A stretch of DNA of 64,000 nucleotides from Stromatinia cepivora (taxonomy: Eukaryota > Ascomycota > Leotiomycetes > Helotiales > Sclerotiniaceae). A program made the position numbers and the translations under genes. The notes below the pieces were generated by a model, which had not been told where the DNA came from, ran no database searches, and was given only the letters and a program-made list of their open reading frames with translations. Positions 10,976 to 21,928 of the stretch are shown here, in pieces (positions within the stretch are counted from its first letter, which is position 1; each line of letters opens with the position of its first letter). Where the stretch lies: positions 2,480,001 through 2,544,000 of the forward strand of contig RCTD01000001.1 in the NCBI GenBank assembly GCA_014898415.1, in the 5' to 3' direction.

Positions 10976-12053
10976 TTCGCTTGCTGTGCTGCTGTGGATA
11001 TTTGGGAGTGCTGAGGTATGGGTGAGGTTCGGGGATCGAGACGAGACTTAAATCGACAAGTTGGATTGATATAAGCTCTAGAAAGGCGGTTTATGATGGA
11101 TTCGACTGGGGACTATCGTATATTAAAAGTGCAAACGATTGATTGTTAATCAATACGAAGGGTGAAGAATTCAATCCGGTCAACAGACGGCGAGTGGTAG
11201 CACAATTTTTGAACAATGCAGAAACAACGTATGAAACACGGAGAGAAAGAAAAGAAGAAATTCAAAAATTATGACGAGGAGGAGACACACTTCCCTAAAA
11301 CCCTGAAATATATGAGACAGAGATAATTCACTGGCGTTTCGAATCCTTGCCATGATGTTACTATCATCCATGTTTCGAGGCTCGGTGACGAATGTTTAAG
11401 GGGGGAAAACGGACAATGAGGAGTCCTGAGGTTACAGATTTGTAGGAGAGACGTCGCGGAAAACAGAGCTTTGATAATTTAATTGGTGGGAAGTAAAAAT
11501 GGGTCAGAGGTAATATTGACCAATTGAATATCAAGAATTATGATTTATAACGAAAGACCGTTATGGTTAATATTTATCTAGTATACAGTGCTTAATAATA
11601 TTTCAATAGATGAATATCGAATAAACAAACAGTAGAATAAAGTCATAGTCAGTTGGAATTTCATAAACTCCTATTGTTTGATATTTATATTCAAATAGAT
11701 CTAATAATTTTGTGCGATAAATACATCTTGTACAATGTAAATTCACTGATCTTCTATATTCATATAGGCTACGTTACTTGTATCGACATAATTCAATGAA
11801 TATCAGATATCAAAACCATTATTTGACATCTAGATCAAACATATCTAATAATTCTTAGAAAGGTTCCTTCTATAAAGACGCAGTGAATCACCTAGATTTT
11901 TTCATATACAAATCCATAATGCCACCCAAACACTCATGTCTTTGGGCAAAACCTCCTCTACTCCTGCAATGACTAAGTGCTATTTTCCGCCCAGTTCTTG
12001 TGTAGACTAACACATCATACACAACATCTTATATTGTATATCGTGTTAAAATT
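10976..12053. other. Intergenic region, no gene seen
   Basis: This contains the promoter of the 70-aa gene on the minus strand and the 3' side of the coiled-coil gene. A minus-strand open frame at 11180-11371 is hydrophobic but has no supporting feature. From about 11,500 to 11,900 the DNA is more AT-rich than the rest of the island. Confidence 0.45.
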
Positions 12054-14261
12054 TTATTCTTCGAGTAATATGCGGTCATCGTCTGTCTCAGGTCGTGGGC
12101 TCGATTGCGATTCGGGATGTATTTTAGGACTTAGAGACACACTTTCAACCTTTTGTAGAATGCCTTTTCCAGTTCTGCTCAACGCTTCGACGATACTTTC
12201 CATTAATCGACTTTCTTTTCTTACCGCTCGCAAGGCCGTTTCCACTTCTTCGCAACGCTTTCGCAGGCGCTCGATCTCTGCTCTAAGAAGATCTACCCGG
12301 TCGTCTTTTGCATCGAGCTGCCTGCTGCTAGTCGGTTCTATTGATGTGATACCAGTTGATTCTTCATATTTATCGTCCTCGCTAGATGATGGTGCATTTC
12401 TTCCAATTCCTTCCGGCATGCGTGGGGCTGTGCTAGAGTATTTTGTATGGGTCTTTATCTCCGCACTTAATTCTTCAATCCTTCGTTCCATCTCAAATTT
12501 CAATTTATTCCAGTTCTTTCTCTCTTCCCCAGTCTTTTCTTCTAATTGACTAGCCATCTTCACAATCTCAACGTACTGTGCCCCTTCTTGCACCGCTGCT
12601 TGCCGGTAGGAATCCCTACTTTTCGCAAGATCCTCGATATCTCCCTCCAATTCGAGAACTTGGGCATTTAATCGCGCTTTCTCTTCAGTGAGGCTGAAAA
12701 TCTCGATGTCGGAAACCTGGTGCTTTTTCTCAAGGGCGCTCGCTCGACTTTGAGAGCGTGAAAAAGCGGCAAGGAGTTTATCGTGCTCGCCATGCAGCGA
12801 TGATAACGCGATCTTTTGTATGGAGACCTCGTGTTGAAGCGCTGCTGTATGAACGTGCAATGCGCTATCTGATAACTGCTCGTTTGTGATGGGGGGCAGA
12901 ACATTGCTAGAAGTGTGAAGGTTTGATGACTGAGACGGGCCGCCAGATGGACCCGTGTATGATGCCGACCCCAAAGGAGATGAGAAATTGGCCGACGTCG
13001 GAGACGGGAAAGCTCGTCCTGGTGGAGATGGTAATTGTCGAGTAGGGGCAGGTGGACGATTCATACTTGGGAGCCTCTCGCTCGTGTTGTCGACGGGCAA
13101 GGGGATATGGTGATATGGAGATTGAGTTCTTATAGGAGGGAGTTCTTCACTAACCGATTTAGCTAAAGACCTGCGTCTTTGGTGCATTCTAGGATCAGAA
13201 CTGTTCAGGTTACTCAACATAGGTCTCTGGTGATCATCGTCGATACGTCGTTTCATGATGTCTAAAGAACCATATTGGGTCGCACCATTGATCGCATTGA
13301 GAACATCCTTATTGAAGGAGGCTTTTGAAGTGCTAGGAGGGACCTGTTGCACAAACTTATCGGCAAGTTCATTAACCTTATTGATTTTGGTAAGTATCCA
13401 GTGGAGAGTCTGTTTCAGCCCAAAGTCGATAATTGGAGGTGGGTCACCAGAAGGAAGAAAGCGCAGCTTTGAGTGGGCCTAGTATTCTGTAAGCACGATT
13501 CTAAGGATCACATACGAGTATGAACAAAATGGGCCCTATGGATAACAAGAACCAAGCGCTTTATTGATACTTACTGGATTGATACCACGCTTCTCGGAAT
13601 CTATACCCGAACGGAGCGTCTCCGCTAGCTGAGTAAGCCCAATGCTGCAAGCCTGCGTAACAAGGGCCAGTTCAGGGTTCTTTTGGCAATGCTCGCAGCA
13701 TTCTGGTAAAGATTCCTCTTCGTGATCAAACATACTCTGCCGCCTGCATTGACGACAGATATTAGACATATCTTGAGGTGAGTCCATCGGACCATTTACG
13801 GTCAATCGGGGAGGTTGACCAAGAGTGGAAGGATTGTGAATCGTCCGATCATGATCATATTTAGTTGGATCTAAAGGGCAAGGATTGAGTTAGTGATTAA
13901 ACTTGGCGTTCTTTCTAGACTGTCCTTGACACCTACAATGTGTCTGTGATGGGGGCATCTTCCCAAGCGCGTCCAGAACCACCCTCGGCTCTCCATTGTA
14001 ATCACTACCCTCGTAGCGCGGCCTTTTCACTACCGAATTTCCGCCATTCCGAGTATAATGGTTGTTTTCTACCGCCCGGTTGTCTGGATTGTCTGATACT
14101 GGATGTCGCGGAAATGCTGCAGCTTCAATTGGTGGTAATGTTCCACCATGCCAACCATTACCACTTCCATTTCCTTGTGTCGGTATTTTCGTATCGTCTC
14201 CCCAAGGACGTTTAATTCCTGATCGATGCGATTGAGGGGGCTCCTTTGATCGAGCATCCAT
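12054..14261 (-). CDS. Unknown protein with Cys cluster and long coiled coil, 681 aa
   Basis: Three exons on the minus strand: 14261-13937, 13870-13575 and 13478-12054. The donors are GTAGGT and GTAAGT, the acceptors are TTTAG and ACTAG, and the joined frame is continuous. The start is the ATG giving MDARSKEPPQSH; the preceding codon is GTG. The N-terminus is disordered with a basic patch (VVKRPRY). A cysteine cluster at about residues 147-170 reads C-x2-C-x15-CC-x2-C and could bind zinc. A Pro/Ser-rich linker follows, then predicted coiled coil at about 420-560 and 610-660 (LLRAEIERLRKRCEEVE), and an acidic C-terminus. The family is not recognised. The layout suggests a scaffold or chromatin-associated protein, an inference only. 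Confidence 0.75.
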
Positions 14262-15650
14262 CACCGCACTACCAATGCCACTGTTTTACTGGGGCTGTAG
14301 ACGATGGCTCGTCCATCCGTTCTCCTAATCTTAGACAGTGGTCTCGTAAATTCCAAATTCAAACCGGCGAAAGCGCATGAAAGATATGTTCTACCGATGA
14401 AGTCTGTGTCGCAGGAATCATCAGCACTCCAAAAATATTTCGAGAACTTGAAGCCTGATGATAAGAGATCACTGCTTACATGTTTTCCTCTGTACAAAAG
14501 GTAAGGAACGTGATAGACTCGGGCGTATGCAAGCAGATAGCCCTGTGATCTAGGTACTGACTGCACACCATCTGAAATATATACTGTACAATGGAAAATA
14601 AGAAAAGCAAGTAGTCAAATGACAAATTTCCTTAGAGAGATACGACGCCGGCCATGGTTTGGGACAATCGGATGAAGGAGGTTGTGCACTGTGCACCATG
14701 CATTCTAAGCTCTATTACATAGCTTTCTCCATCGAACATGAAAGGATTGCTTGTAGTAATATCATATTCATAAGAAAGTGGATTTGGCAGGGAGTAAGTG
14801 AGGAAGCGTTAGCCTTACAAACTGTGCTGACGTGCTGAGGATCTTTTGCTCAATATTACAGTGCACTCGGTAAGGCGTTCCAGTCGACATGATATGATGA
14901 TTCGTCAATAATGTGAGGTAATAAGAAGCAACATAAATTCTGGATTATAAATTCTGTGCTCTAACCTTGGCTGATTCCTTATTCCTTGTATCGATTTTCC
15001 GAATGGACGGGAATCGGGCTGCACCGAGAAGGTCGAAGCTGCTAATGCACCAATGGATATTGTGGGAATCAGTTGATCCGTTGAATAGGTTTATAGAGTT
15101 CGTGGCTGACTGGCCTTTTCCTTACGAGAGTAGTGGGAGAGAGAGTGAGTAATTGACCAGGGTCAATTTGATTCACTTATGGGCAGTGGTACAGCATCTG
15201 GTTACTGGTATAACAGCCTCCTGTCTGAAGTCTTGGTCTCGCAAATTGCGGGTAGACGGTTGGACAGCTAGACAGTAAATAGTTAGACAGTGCCAAGTTG
15301 GACAGTCAATCAGTTCAGTTCAACAACAGCCAAAAACAAGAACAAAATGTTTAGTTGGTGATTTTGAATGGACAGGGGTTATTTGCCACTACTACCCTAT
15401 GAAGGTGAAGGAGAAGGTGCGATGGGTTGGTGGTGATGATCAATTTTTGGTGGTTGGGTGTTGGGGAGTGAGTGGTACAGACGCTTACAGATGCAAGACC
15501 TTGCTTACTCAGATTGAACATCTCCATTCAGTTTAGTCAAATCTCGGTATGTAATTCCTTCTATGCCTTGACTAAAGTACCCGGTGAGTTAATTTTAAAC
15601 CTTGTATATAAATCCTTGTTCGGACATTCGAGAAGAAGAAGCTTTGTAAA

Positions 15651-15683
<33 letters not shown>

Positions 15684-16869
15684 GTGTCCTAAGGATTTGT
15701 AGCCAGTGAGAAAGCGGTAGGTAGATAGTAGGTACATGCTCGCATGGTCAATGCCATTCAGAATCAATGTATCTATCATTTAGATAATATGATAATATTG
15801 AATTGAGATCATCTTCAAAATTGCACAAATAGATGGATCACTAGATTCACCAGCAGACATTCATAAACTCTGTTGACTGTTAACTGGCAGAGTACTCATT
15901 ATGTACACAGCAAACCGAAGATGTTGAAGAACTACACGCAGCGGACCCCAAGAATGCAAGAAAATGAGCCTTTTTTCACCGGATTTATACTCGCCCTCGC
16001 CCTCGCTCACACGACCAATGAATATGTTCTAAGGTAACTCGGAGCTTGTATTGTCTGTGACATATTCTTCGGATAATCAATCATATATATATATATATGG
16101 ATCGTAAATATAAGGTACTCAACTCCAACAGCTGACTTGAGCGGTGAAGTTGTCACACGGATACTGTTAGCGCCGAAAAGTGATTCGGTTGAAATCATCT
16201 CCCGTTATTACAGAGTCACAAGCGGTACATACTGTACCGTACTGTACATAGATATCTCAGTACATGGAGTCTAAAGATTCTTGGGCAAGAGCAAGAACAA
16301 AAGTGCAGTTGATGGAGAAATTAAAGCTTCGGATTACCGCAGACTTGATAGCTGTTAGGTTAGAATGTTCTCCACGAATATATAGAGCACTATTAGGTTG
16401 GTATGGAGACAGAACTCGAAAGTCGCAACTACATTTAACCTACCTAAATCAAAGGATCGAGGAATACGATGCCCCAGGTGCTTCGGATATGCTTCCCTGC
16501 ATATGATACACCACAAGCTAACCAAAAGCATCCATATCGAGCAAACCTGGAATGCATCTCATAGACAAATGGTTAATCGCCTAGTTGGTACAAAAGGAGA
16601 GTCGTGAAAGATCACTACGGGAAGAGTTTCTGATACAGAGGAGAACAAGTAGTAACAGAACGGCTTTGAGAAAGAAAAGTCTCACCAAGCAAGCTAAAGA
16701 GTAGAGCGTGAGGGCCAGTTTCACGTGATTAAGGTCTGAGAACACAATAGTTGATTGAAACAAATGCAAATTGATATCCTCTCAACATGATGGCAAGTTA
16801 CGCTTGCTCAAATTGTGTGACGCTATCGCCAATACTATAATTACAATCCTAATTTCCATTATTCACCAT
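14262..16869. other. Long intergenic region (2.6 kb), no confident gene
   Basis: This is the largest gene-free gap in the island. It contains a (CT)n tract at about 15653-15681, degenerate repeats of TTGGACAG/TTAGACAG at about 15255-15305, and short open frames on both strands (for example 14304-14504 and 16264-16506) without recognisable domains. It probably holds the promoter of the coiled-coil gene and the 3' region of CWC22. A noncoding transcript or small lineage-specific gene cannot be excluded. Confidence 0.45.
15653..15681. repeat. (CT)n microsatellite
   Basis: An uninterrupted run of about 14 CT units in the long intergenic region. Confidence 0.95.
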
Positions 16870-19344
16870 TTAATCATATCTCCGGCCTCGCTTTGGTGGT
16901 GGAGATTTAGAAATACTGTAGTCGCGTCTTCGTTTGGGTGGTGGAGAAATGGATCTGCTGACTCTACGTGTATTTCGCGGCGGGGTTGGAGATCTTGAGT
17001 AGCTATCGTTCCGCAGAGATGCTTTGGGAGACGGTGACCTGAAAAATTTATCTCTTCCGGCGCGTCTTCGAGGCGAGGGAGATCTTGAAATGCTTGAGCC
17101 TTGGCGTTTTTGAGGGCCTGCACTGACAGAAGATGTGTTTCTCCTCGCAGCCCTTCTTCTAGGAGGTGGCCTTAATTCGCTCAAAGATCTGTTCCTTCTC
17201 GGTGGAGATTCCGAGAAGCTATCTCGGCGCCTTGTTCGTTGAGGATATGGTGAACGAGATCTGGATCTCGACCTGGAAAGGCTCGAATCCCTGCGCCCTC
17301 GACGTGGAGGTGTTACAGAGATTGAAGTTGGTCTCCCGCCCTGACGGGGCGGCGTGATTGACCTAGAAATAGATCGCGTTAAACTTCGCCCTCTCCTAAC
17401 TTCCTTTCGTTTGCCAGCATGTGGTGGTGTCCTAGATATTGAACGTCTCCTGTCTAGACCACGAGTTCGAGATGGCGAGCGAGATCGTGAATAAGACGAG
17501 CCTGTATAAGATGAATAGCTCGAAACAGAGCTTTCAGAGTCCGATGCAGCATCGTCGGCAGCGGCGGGTAATGTTGGCAGTGCTGGTTTCGGCATGTTCT
17601 GAAGATATTCACGCATCTCTTCCGTAATAGCACCCATACCAATACTTGTGAAGTAGTTGATGGAGAACCTTGTGTTGCGAGGGTTATCATGGGGAAATAA
17701 TCCTTCGAAATAAGGTCGCAGAATATCATCCTTCAAGCGAGCTTGCAATTTCGCCATTCCCATTGCTTCCGACAGATCCTGGAAAAGAATCTTGATAAAT
17801 ATACGACTGCTCGATGTTGTCTCTTCTTCGTTGAGATGTACGATAGACAAAACATGCCAGCCAAGAGCGTCAGAGCTAAGAAGGTGACCGAAAAATCTCG
17901 CAATATTTCGTAGCCTGTTCGTTTCGTAACGATGGATGGTGTCATAATACTTGGCAAATGATTGCTCGAAAAGGTCGGTCCAAAGACGATTTATCTTTGC
18001 AAACCGCTCCCCAATAAGGCCATAAAACTTTGAATACGTTCTCTCTTGGGAGCAACATTCAATGACCATGGAAGGAAGTTCTGGCTCCTGGCCAGGCGGT
18101 AGTGTGACTTTCATCAGCTTGTGGCAACATTCTTCAGGGTCGATACTTGACATGATGGTTAAGTATATAGTCCTTCGTAAATTGACGAGATCTGTATTAC
18201 TCTGGTCCTTGATCTCTAACGCCTTTTCTTCCTTTTTCTCCTCATCATCCTCGCTATCATTTTCCTCATCCTCGTCGTCCTCGTCATCACTTCTCTCCCC
18301 AAGAATTTCCGCTTTGAGTTGTTTGTATAATTCTTCGTTTTGTTCCCATTCAGGATCAAATTTGAAAATGTTGAGTCCATCCTGGACGTCAATCTCATCG
18401 TCCAAGGCAATGCAGTGTGTGATTTGATCTTCCTCCTCCACAAGATCCAACTCTTCTTTGATCGCAGGATTATCTTTGTATTTGTCTTTTCGAACTTGAA
18501 AGAGGACTTCAATCATATATTGTACCCGCTTATCGATATCTGCCTCATTCAAAATATTCCTGAACTGATCGAACACCGCTAGAGCGATAGGCCCACTCAT
18601 CTCTTCCAGATGTTGACCGACCTCCCGCGTTAACCCAACCGCAATTTCAACACTGTCGTCCGTCGGCTTATTGAGAAGTAGTAATAGGATCTGGGCCGCA
18701 ACTATCTCATTTGCTACCTGTTGGTTACATAGATGGGCGATGAATGTGGTGGCAGAAAGACACACAGCCTTGTCGTTTCTCTTGAACCCTTTCTTAAACT
18801 GCACTATGAGGCGCTTCAAGAGAAGCTCTCCAACTTGGGGAAGTTTTGTATTGACAATCGCGGCCATTGCGGCATATATCGGTGTGAATGGTAAACTGGC
18901 AGCCTGAGCCTTCATAATGCTCCTACAAAATAACCCTCGACCTCTAATCAAATTTTCTCCAAATAACTCTGGCACGATATGCTTGATGTTTGATACATTG
19001 ACCTTGTTGATTAAACCGTTTATCGACTTCTTCAGTGCTTCCCACGCCATTCGTTGATATTCTTTGCTCGTTTTGTCTGTGATCTGAGATTGTAGGGCTC
19101 GCAGGCGTGCAGGTGGGATATAGGTACCACCAGATCGCATCGTAAGTAGTTTCTCATATTCAGCCTTTGCAGCTGCTTGTTTCTCTTCCTCGGATCTTTC
19201 CTTGACTACAACCATGTCTCTGCCTCGAAATTCACGGTCCAGTTGTTTTCCAGGATTAGAGGAACGGCGGCGTGGAGAAGTAGGTACGCGGTTATTAGAT
19301 CTCTCTTCCATGATCCTATCTCCTGGAACAGCTGGAGTAGTCAT
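16870..19344 (-). CDS. CWC22: Pre-mRNA-splicing factor CWC22 (MIF4G + MA3 + RS tail)
   Basis: An intronless frame of 824 aa. Residues about 99-285 form a MIF4G domain opening [21 protein letters not shown] highly acidic linker follows at about 350-372. The MA3 domain at about 387-500 opens [20 protein letters not shown], matching metazoan CWC22, and is followed by the family block [19 protein letters not shown]. The tail from about residue 605 is Arg/Ser/Pro rich (repeated SRSRSRS and SPSPRRR), as in SR-type splicing proteins. CWC22 is a spliceosome component that in animals binds eIF4A3 and brings it to exons for exon-junction-complex assembly. It acts in the nucleus. The length and domain order are normal. 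It is divergent from DPM2 with about 0.5 kb between starts. Confidence 0.95.
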   Translation of the reverse strand: MTTPAVPGDRIMEERSNNRVPTSPRRRSSNPGKQLDREFRGRDMVVVKERSEEEKQAAAKAEYEKLLTMRSGGTYIPPARLRALQSQITDKTSKEYQRMAWEALKKSINGLINKVNVSNIKHIVPELFGENLIRGRGLFCRSIMKAQAASLPFTPIYAAMAAIVNTKLPQVGELLLKRLIVQFKKGFKRNDKAVCLSATTFIAHLCNQQVANEIVAAQILLLLLNKPTDDSVEIAVGLTREVGQHLEEMSGPIALAVFDQFRNILNEADIDKRVQYMIEVLFQVRKDKYKDNPAIKEELDLVEEEDQITHCIALDDEIDVQDGLNIFKFDPEWEQNEELYKQLKAEILGERSDDEDDEDEENDSEDDEEKKEEKALEIKDQSNTDLVNLRRTIYLTIMSSIDPEECCHKLMKVTLPPGQEPELPSMVIECCSQERTYSKFYGLIGERFAKINRLWTDLFEQSFAKYYDTIHRYETNRLRNIARFFGHLLSSDALGWHVLSIVHLNEEETTSSSRIFIKILFQDLSEAMGMAKLQARLKDDILRPYFEGLFPHDNPRNTRFSINYFTSIGMGAITEEMREYLQNMPKPALPTLPAAADDAASDSESSVSSYSSYTGSSYSRSRSPSRTRGLDRRRSISRTPPHAGKRKEVRRGRSLTRSISRSITPPRQGGRPTSISVTPPRRGRRDSSLSRSRSRSRSPYPQRTRRRDSFSESPPRRNRSLSELRPPPRRRAARRNTSSVSAGPQKRQGSSISRSPSPRRRAGRDKFFRSPSPKASLRNDSYSRSPTPPRNTRRVSRSISPPPKRRRDYSISKSPPPKRGRRYD

Positions 19345-19861
19345 CGTGTTTGTGTCGTTTTGCGACGTCGGAAATATATGGCCGGAAATCTTATAATGAA
19401 GCTCTTCCGAGTCGCAAGTGGCTGGGAGCTACGCTTTGAAAACTTGTCGAAAGCTTCGTAGCTTTCGCAAATGGTTGGCTAATAACTCTTCACTTTAGTG
19501 CATCCGGTTATTAAAAAGGAACACAGAAGTTTCGGTTTGAGATAGTATAATAATGTGATAGCGCAGGTGATTGAATCTGTATTGTATGAAGTTGAGAAGC
19601 TGAAAAGTTATTAATTGTAAGGGTCCGCGCGAAGGTACAGTAAATTTAGACGCAGAAATGGCGCTAAACGAAAATAAAGTTTAGGGCCCTTGTATTGCGA
19701 AAGACCAGATTGACTGATGGGGAAAGGAGCTCTCATGAACTTATTGAATAATTGATTTCATTTTACAACCTTATAAGTAACCAAAAGGTTCACCTCATAA
19801 ATCCTAAACTTCCGAACTCTGGATTGATTATACCACACTCCTTTAAAAGTCTATTGCAACA
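19345..19861. promoter_or_regulatory. Shared divergent 5' region between CWC22 and DPM2
   Basis: The two start codons point away from each other across 517 bp, so this stretch must hold both promoters. The DPM2 side is pyrimidine-rich shortly before the ATG. No specific factor site can be claimed by eye. Confidence 0.5.
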
Positions 19862-20277
19862 ATGGTGAGAGAAATCAATCAATACGGCGTGCAGCTGATG
19901 TTTGGCGCAAGTTATGTTGAATGCTAATATTACCCTTCACAGCTCGATCAACTCGTTGGTCTCGCGATGCTCGTCGCTGCTTCGGTCGTCTTCCTCTACT
20001 ACACTATCTGGACCCTTCTTATGGTATGGACACTCTGCTTTTCTTCTCTCCCCCGTCTATAAATATCCTTGGGGCTAATTTTTGTGATCAGCCATTCGTC
20101 GACTCCGATCATCCTCTTCAGAATGTATTTCCTCCTCGAGTCTGGGCAATTAGAATACCCGTTATACTTATCCTGATGGCATCGGCTGTAGTTGGATCAT
20201 TCTTGAGTGTGGTAATGATCAGAAGCAACAGAAAGAAGGCTGCGAAAGCGAAGGCCGCTTTGAAGAAGAAGGCGTAA
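19862..20277 (+). CDS. DPM2: Dolichol-phosphate mannosyltransferase regulatory subunit DPM2
   Basis: Three exons: 19862-19864 (the ATG only), 19943-20023 and 20092-20277, giving 89 aa. Intron 1 is 78 bp with donor GTGAGA and a TGCTAAT branch site; intron 2 is 68 bp. The protein begins MLDQLVGLAMLVAASVVFLY and matches DPM2 in its two membrane helices (about residues 6-28 and 48-72), the YYTIW motif and the PFVDSDHPLQNVFPPR loop (compare PFIDSQH in human). The C-terminus is lysine-rich and ends KKKA, a di-lysine ER-retrieval motif. DPM2 stabilises the Dpm1 catalytic subunit in the ER membrane through Dpm3 and assists the first step of GPI-anchor synthesis. The first coding exon holds nothing but the start codon, so a naive ORF call misses the true start. 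Confidence 0.9.
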
Positions 20278-21928
20278 TGGGTTGTACTGGGGAGGGGCGA
20301 ATTGGTTAATGGGATTGGTGTTGCGACAGAGAAATGTTCTTTTGAGTGATATTGAACTCATTATGTGTACGCTCTGGTAGTTAGTGGGAGCCCGTGGCAA
20401 GTACGGCGCAAATTGTGGAAAGGCTGGGCATGATCTCTTCGGCATTTGTGAGGAATTTGTATATGTATAAAATACCCACGATATTTTGATATCACTTTTC
20501 GGTTTTTGGCGGCGATGGTTATGGTATCAGTTGGAAATTGCAATTCTATATTGTCACGAGCGAATCCTTGGAAATCATGGTTGGCTTTGTGTTCCAGTTA
20601 ATATGAAAACTCTAGGAACAGTCAAATTCTTTTACACAAGCAACTTTGGAACAATGAGTTTGCTGTATGGTGTACCTGCATGAGCAGGGTATTCTGGGTA
20701 TTCTATTAGTACTTGATAATCGAGCTAGCGATCTCTTTATTATGGATGATCTGCTATTTGAGTTTGCTTTCATGATTGTCAATTTCCTTTCGCAAACTAT
20801 CTTCCAGTCCTGATATACCAGAGAAAGAAAAGCCCGAAACCTATTAGAGATGTCTCAATTGTCTTGAATATATATAATTAGCCTGTGTTCGGTATATGTA
20901 CTGCTGTAGTGACATTTTTGGAAGATTGAAATTCACTGAGACAGGTTTTCGGGTGAATGAATAACTATTAGGTACTAGGTGGTATCTAGCTATAGCTAGA
21001 CTCGATGAGATTAATAATACCTACGTAGATATCCGTTCTAAACCAATAAGGTTATGTCTTTCTGAAAACCTTCCTCCCAGCACCTAGATCAGGAGGCAGC
21101 TCAATAGAAAAGTGAGTCATGGGATCAACTTAGGCATTCAATGAAATGTTCAATCTATTATGATACTCTTTTACGCATATTGCGGTGTAGGATCGGTATA
21201 TAATTATACAGAATTGCCTATTGATCTAGATGAGATTATTGATTGATTTATTGATGTATAATTAGCACAAAGGACAATGAGAATGGCAGTCCGATGATAG
21301 ATGTTTTTGGTATGCCCAAAGGGAATGACAATGACAACATTAAGTGATATAATGAGGTAAATATTTAATAATCGAGTGAATAAAATACAGTCACACTTTT
21401 ATATATATATTTATATCTCATCTTGTTGACGAAAACAACATATAGATATATATCTCTTTGAATCTTACATTAAATGACTGGTACAATCAACTCGTGCCTG
21501 TGTACATGATCTCCCCACCCACTTCTTGGCAATGCCCCTCTTCATACCGCAAACATATACCGACCCAGAGATAACCAGCCCGGCCCAGCTTGGACTCAGG
21601 AGCGCTTTACAAAGCAAGAATGACAACAACCTACAATAAATACATCATTTATCGATATTAATTTGTTTTCCCTAAAAAAAATACTTGCACATACGCACAC
21701 CGATCTTGATATTCTAGACCACATTCTTTTCCTGAGATTCCCGAGCGTTCTCCTGAATTCTGACCGTTCAGGAAGCCCGGGAGTTAGTTGTATTGACTGT
21801 TGGAAACCCGAACCATCTCGCGAACCTCGTTATCTTGTCGACCTTGACTGAATCCGAGTCCTAGATATAAACACTGCAATAGCTGCAGAATTCACAAGTC
21901 TCTATTTTAGAACCTTATAACCATTTGA
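20278..21928. other. Intergenic region, no gene seen
   Basis: A 1.65-kb gap ahead of the BCAS3-like gene. It is fairly AT-rich between 20,850 and 21,470. A pyrimidine-rich part at about 21,670-21,780 may belong to the promoter or leader of that gene. Short open frames lack recognisable domains. Confidence 0.45.

Noticed and set aside
11977..12549. Plus-strand open frame of 190 codons
   Set aside because: Antisense shadow of the coiled-coil gene; Ser/Leu/Arg-rich as expected from its complement.
16264..16506. Plus-strand open frame of 80 codons, charged
   Set aside because: No family, no splice-compatible extension seen; kept only as intergenic remark.
18062..18427. Plus-strand open frame rich in Ser
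   Set aside because: Antisense of the acidic linker of CWC22.
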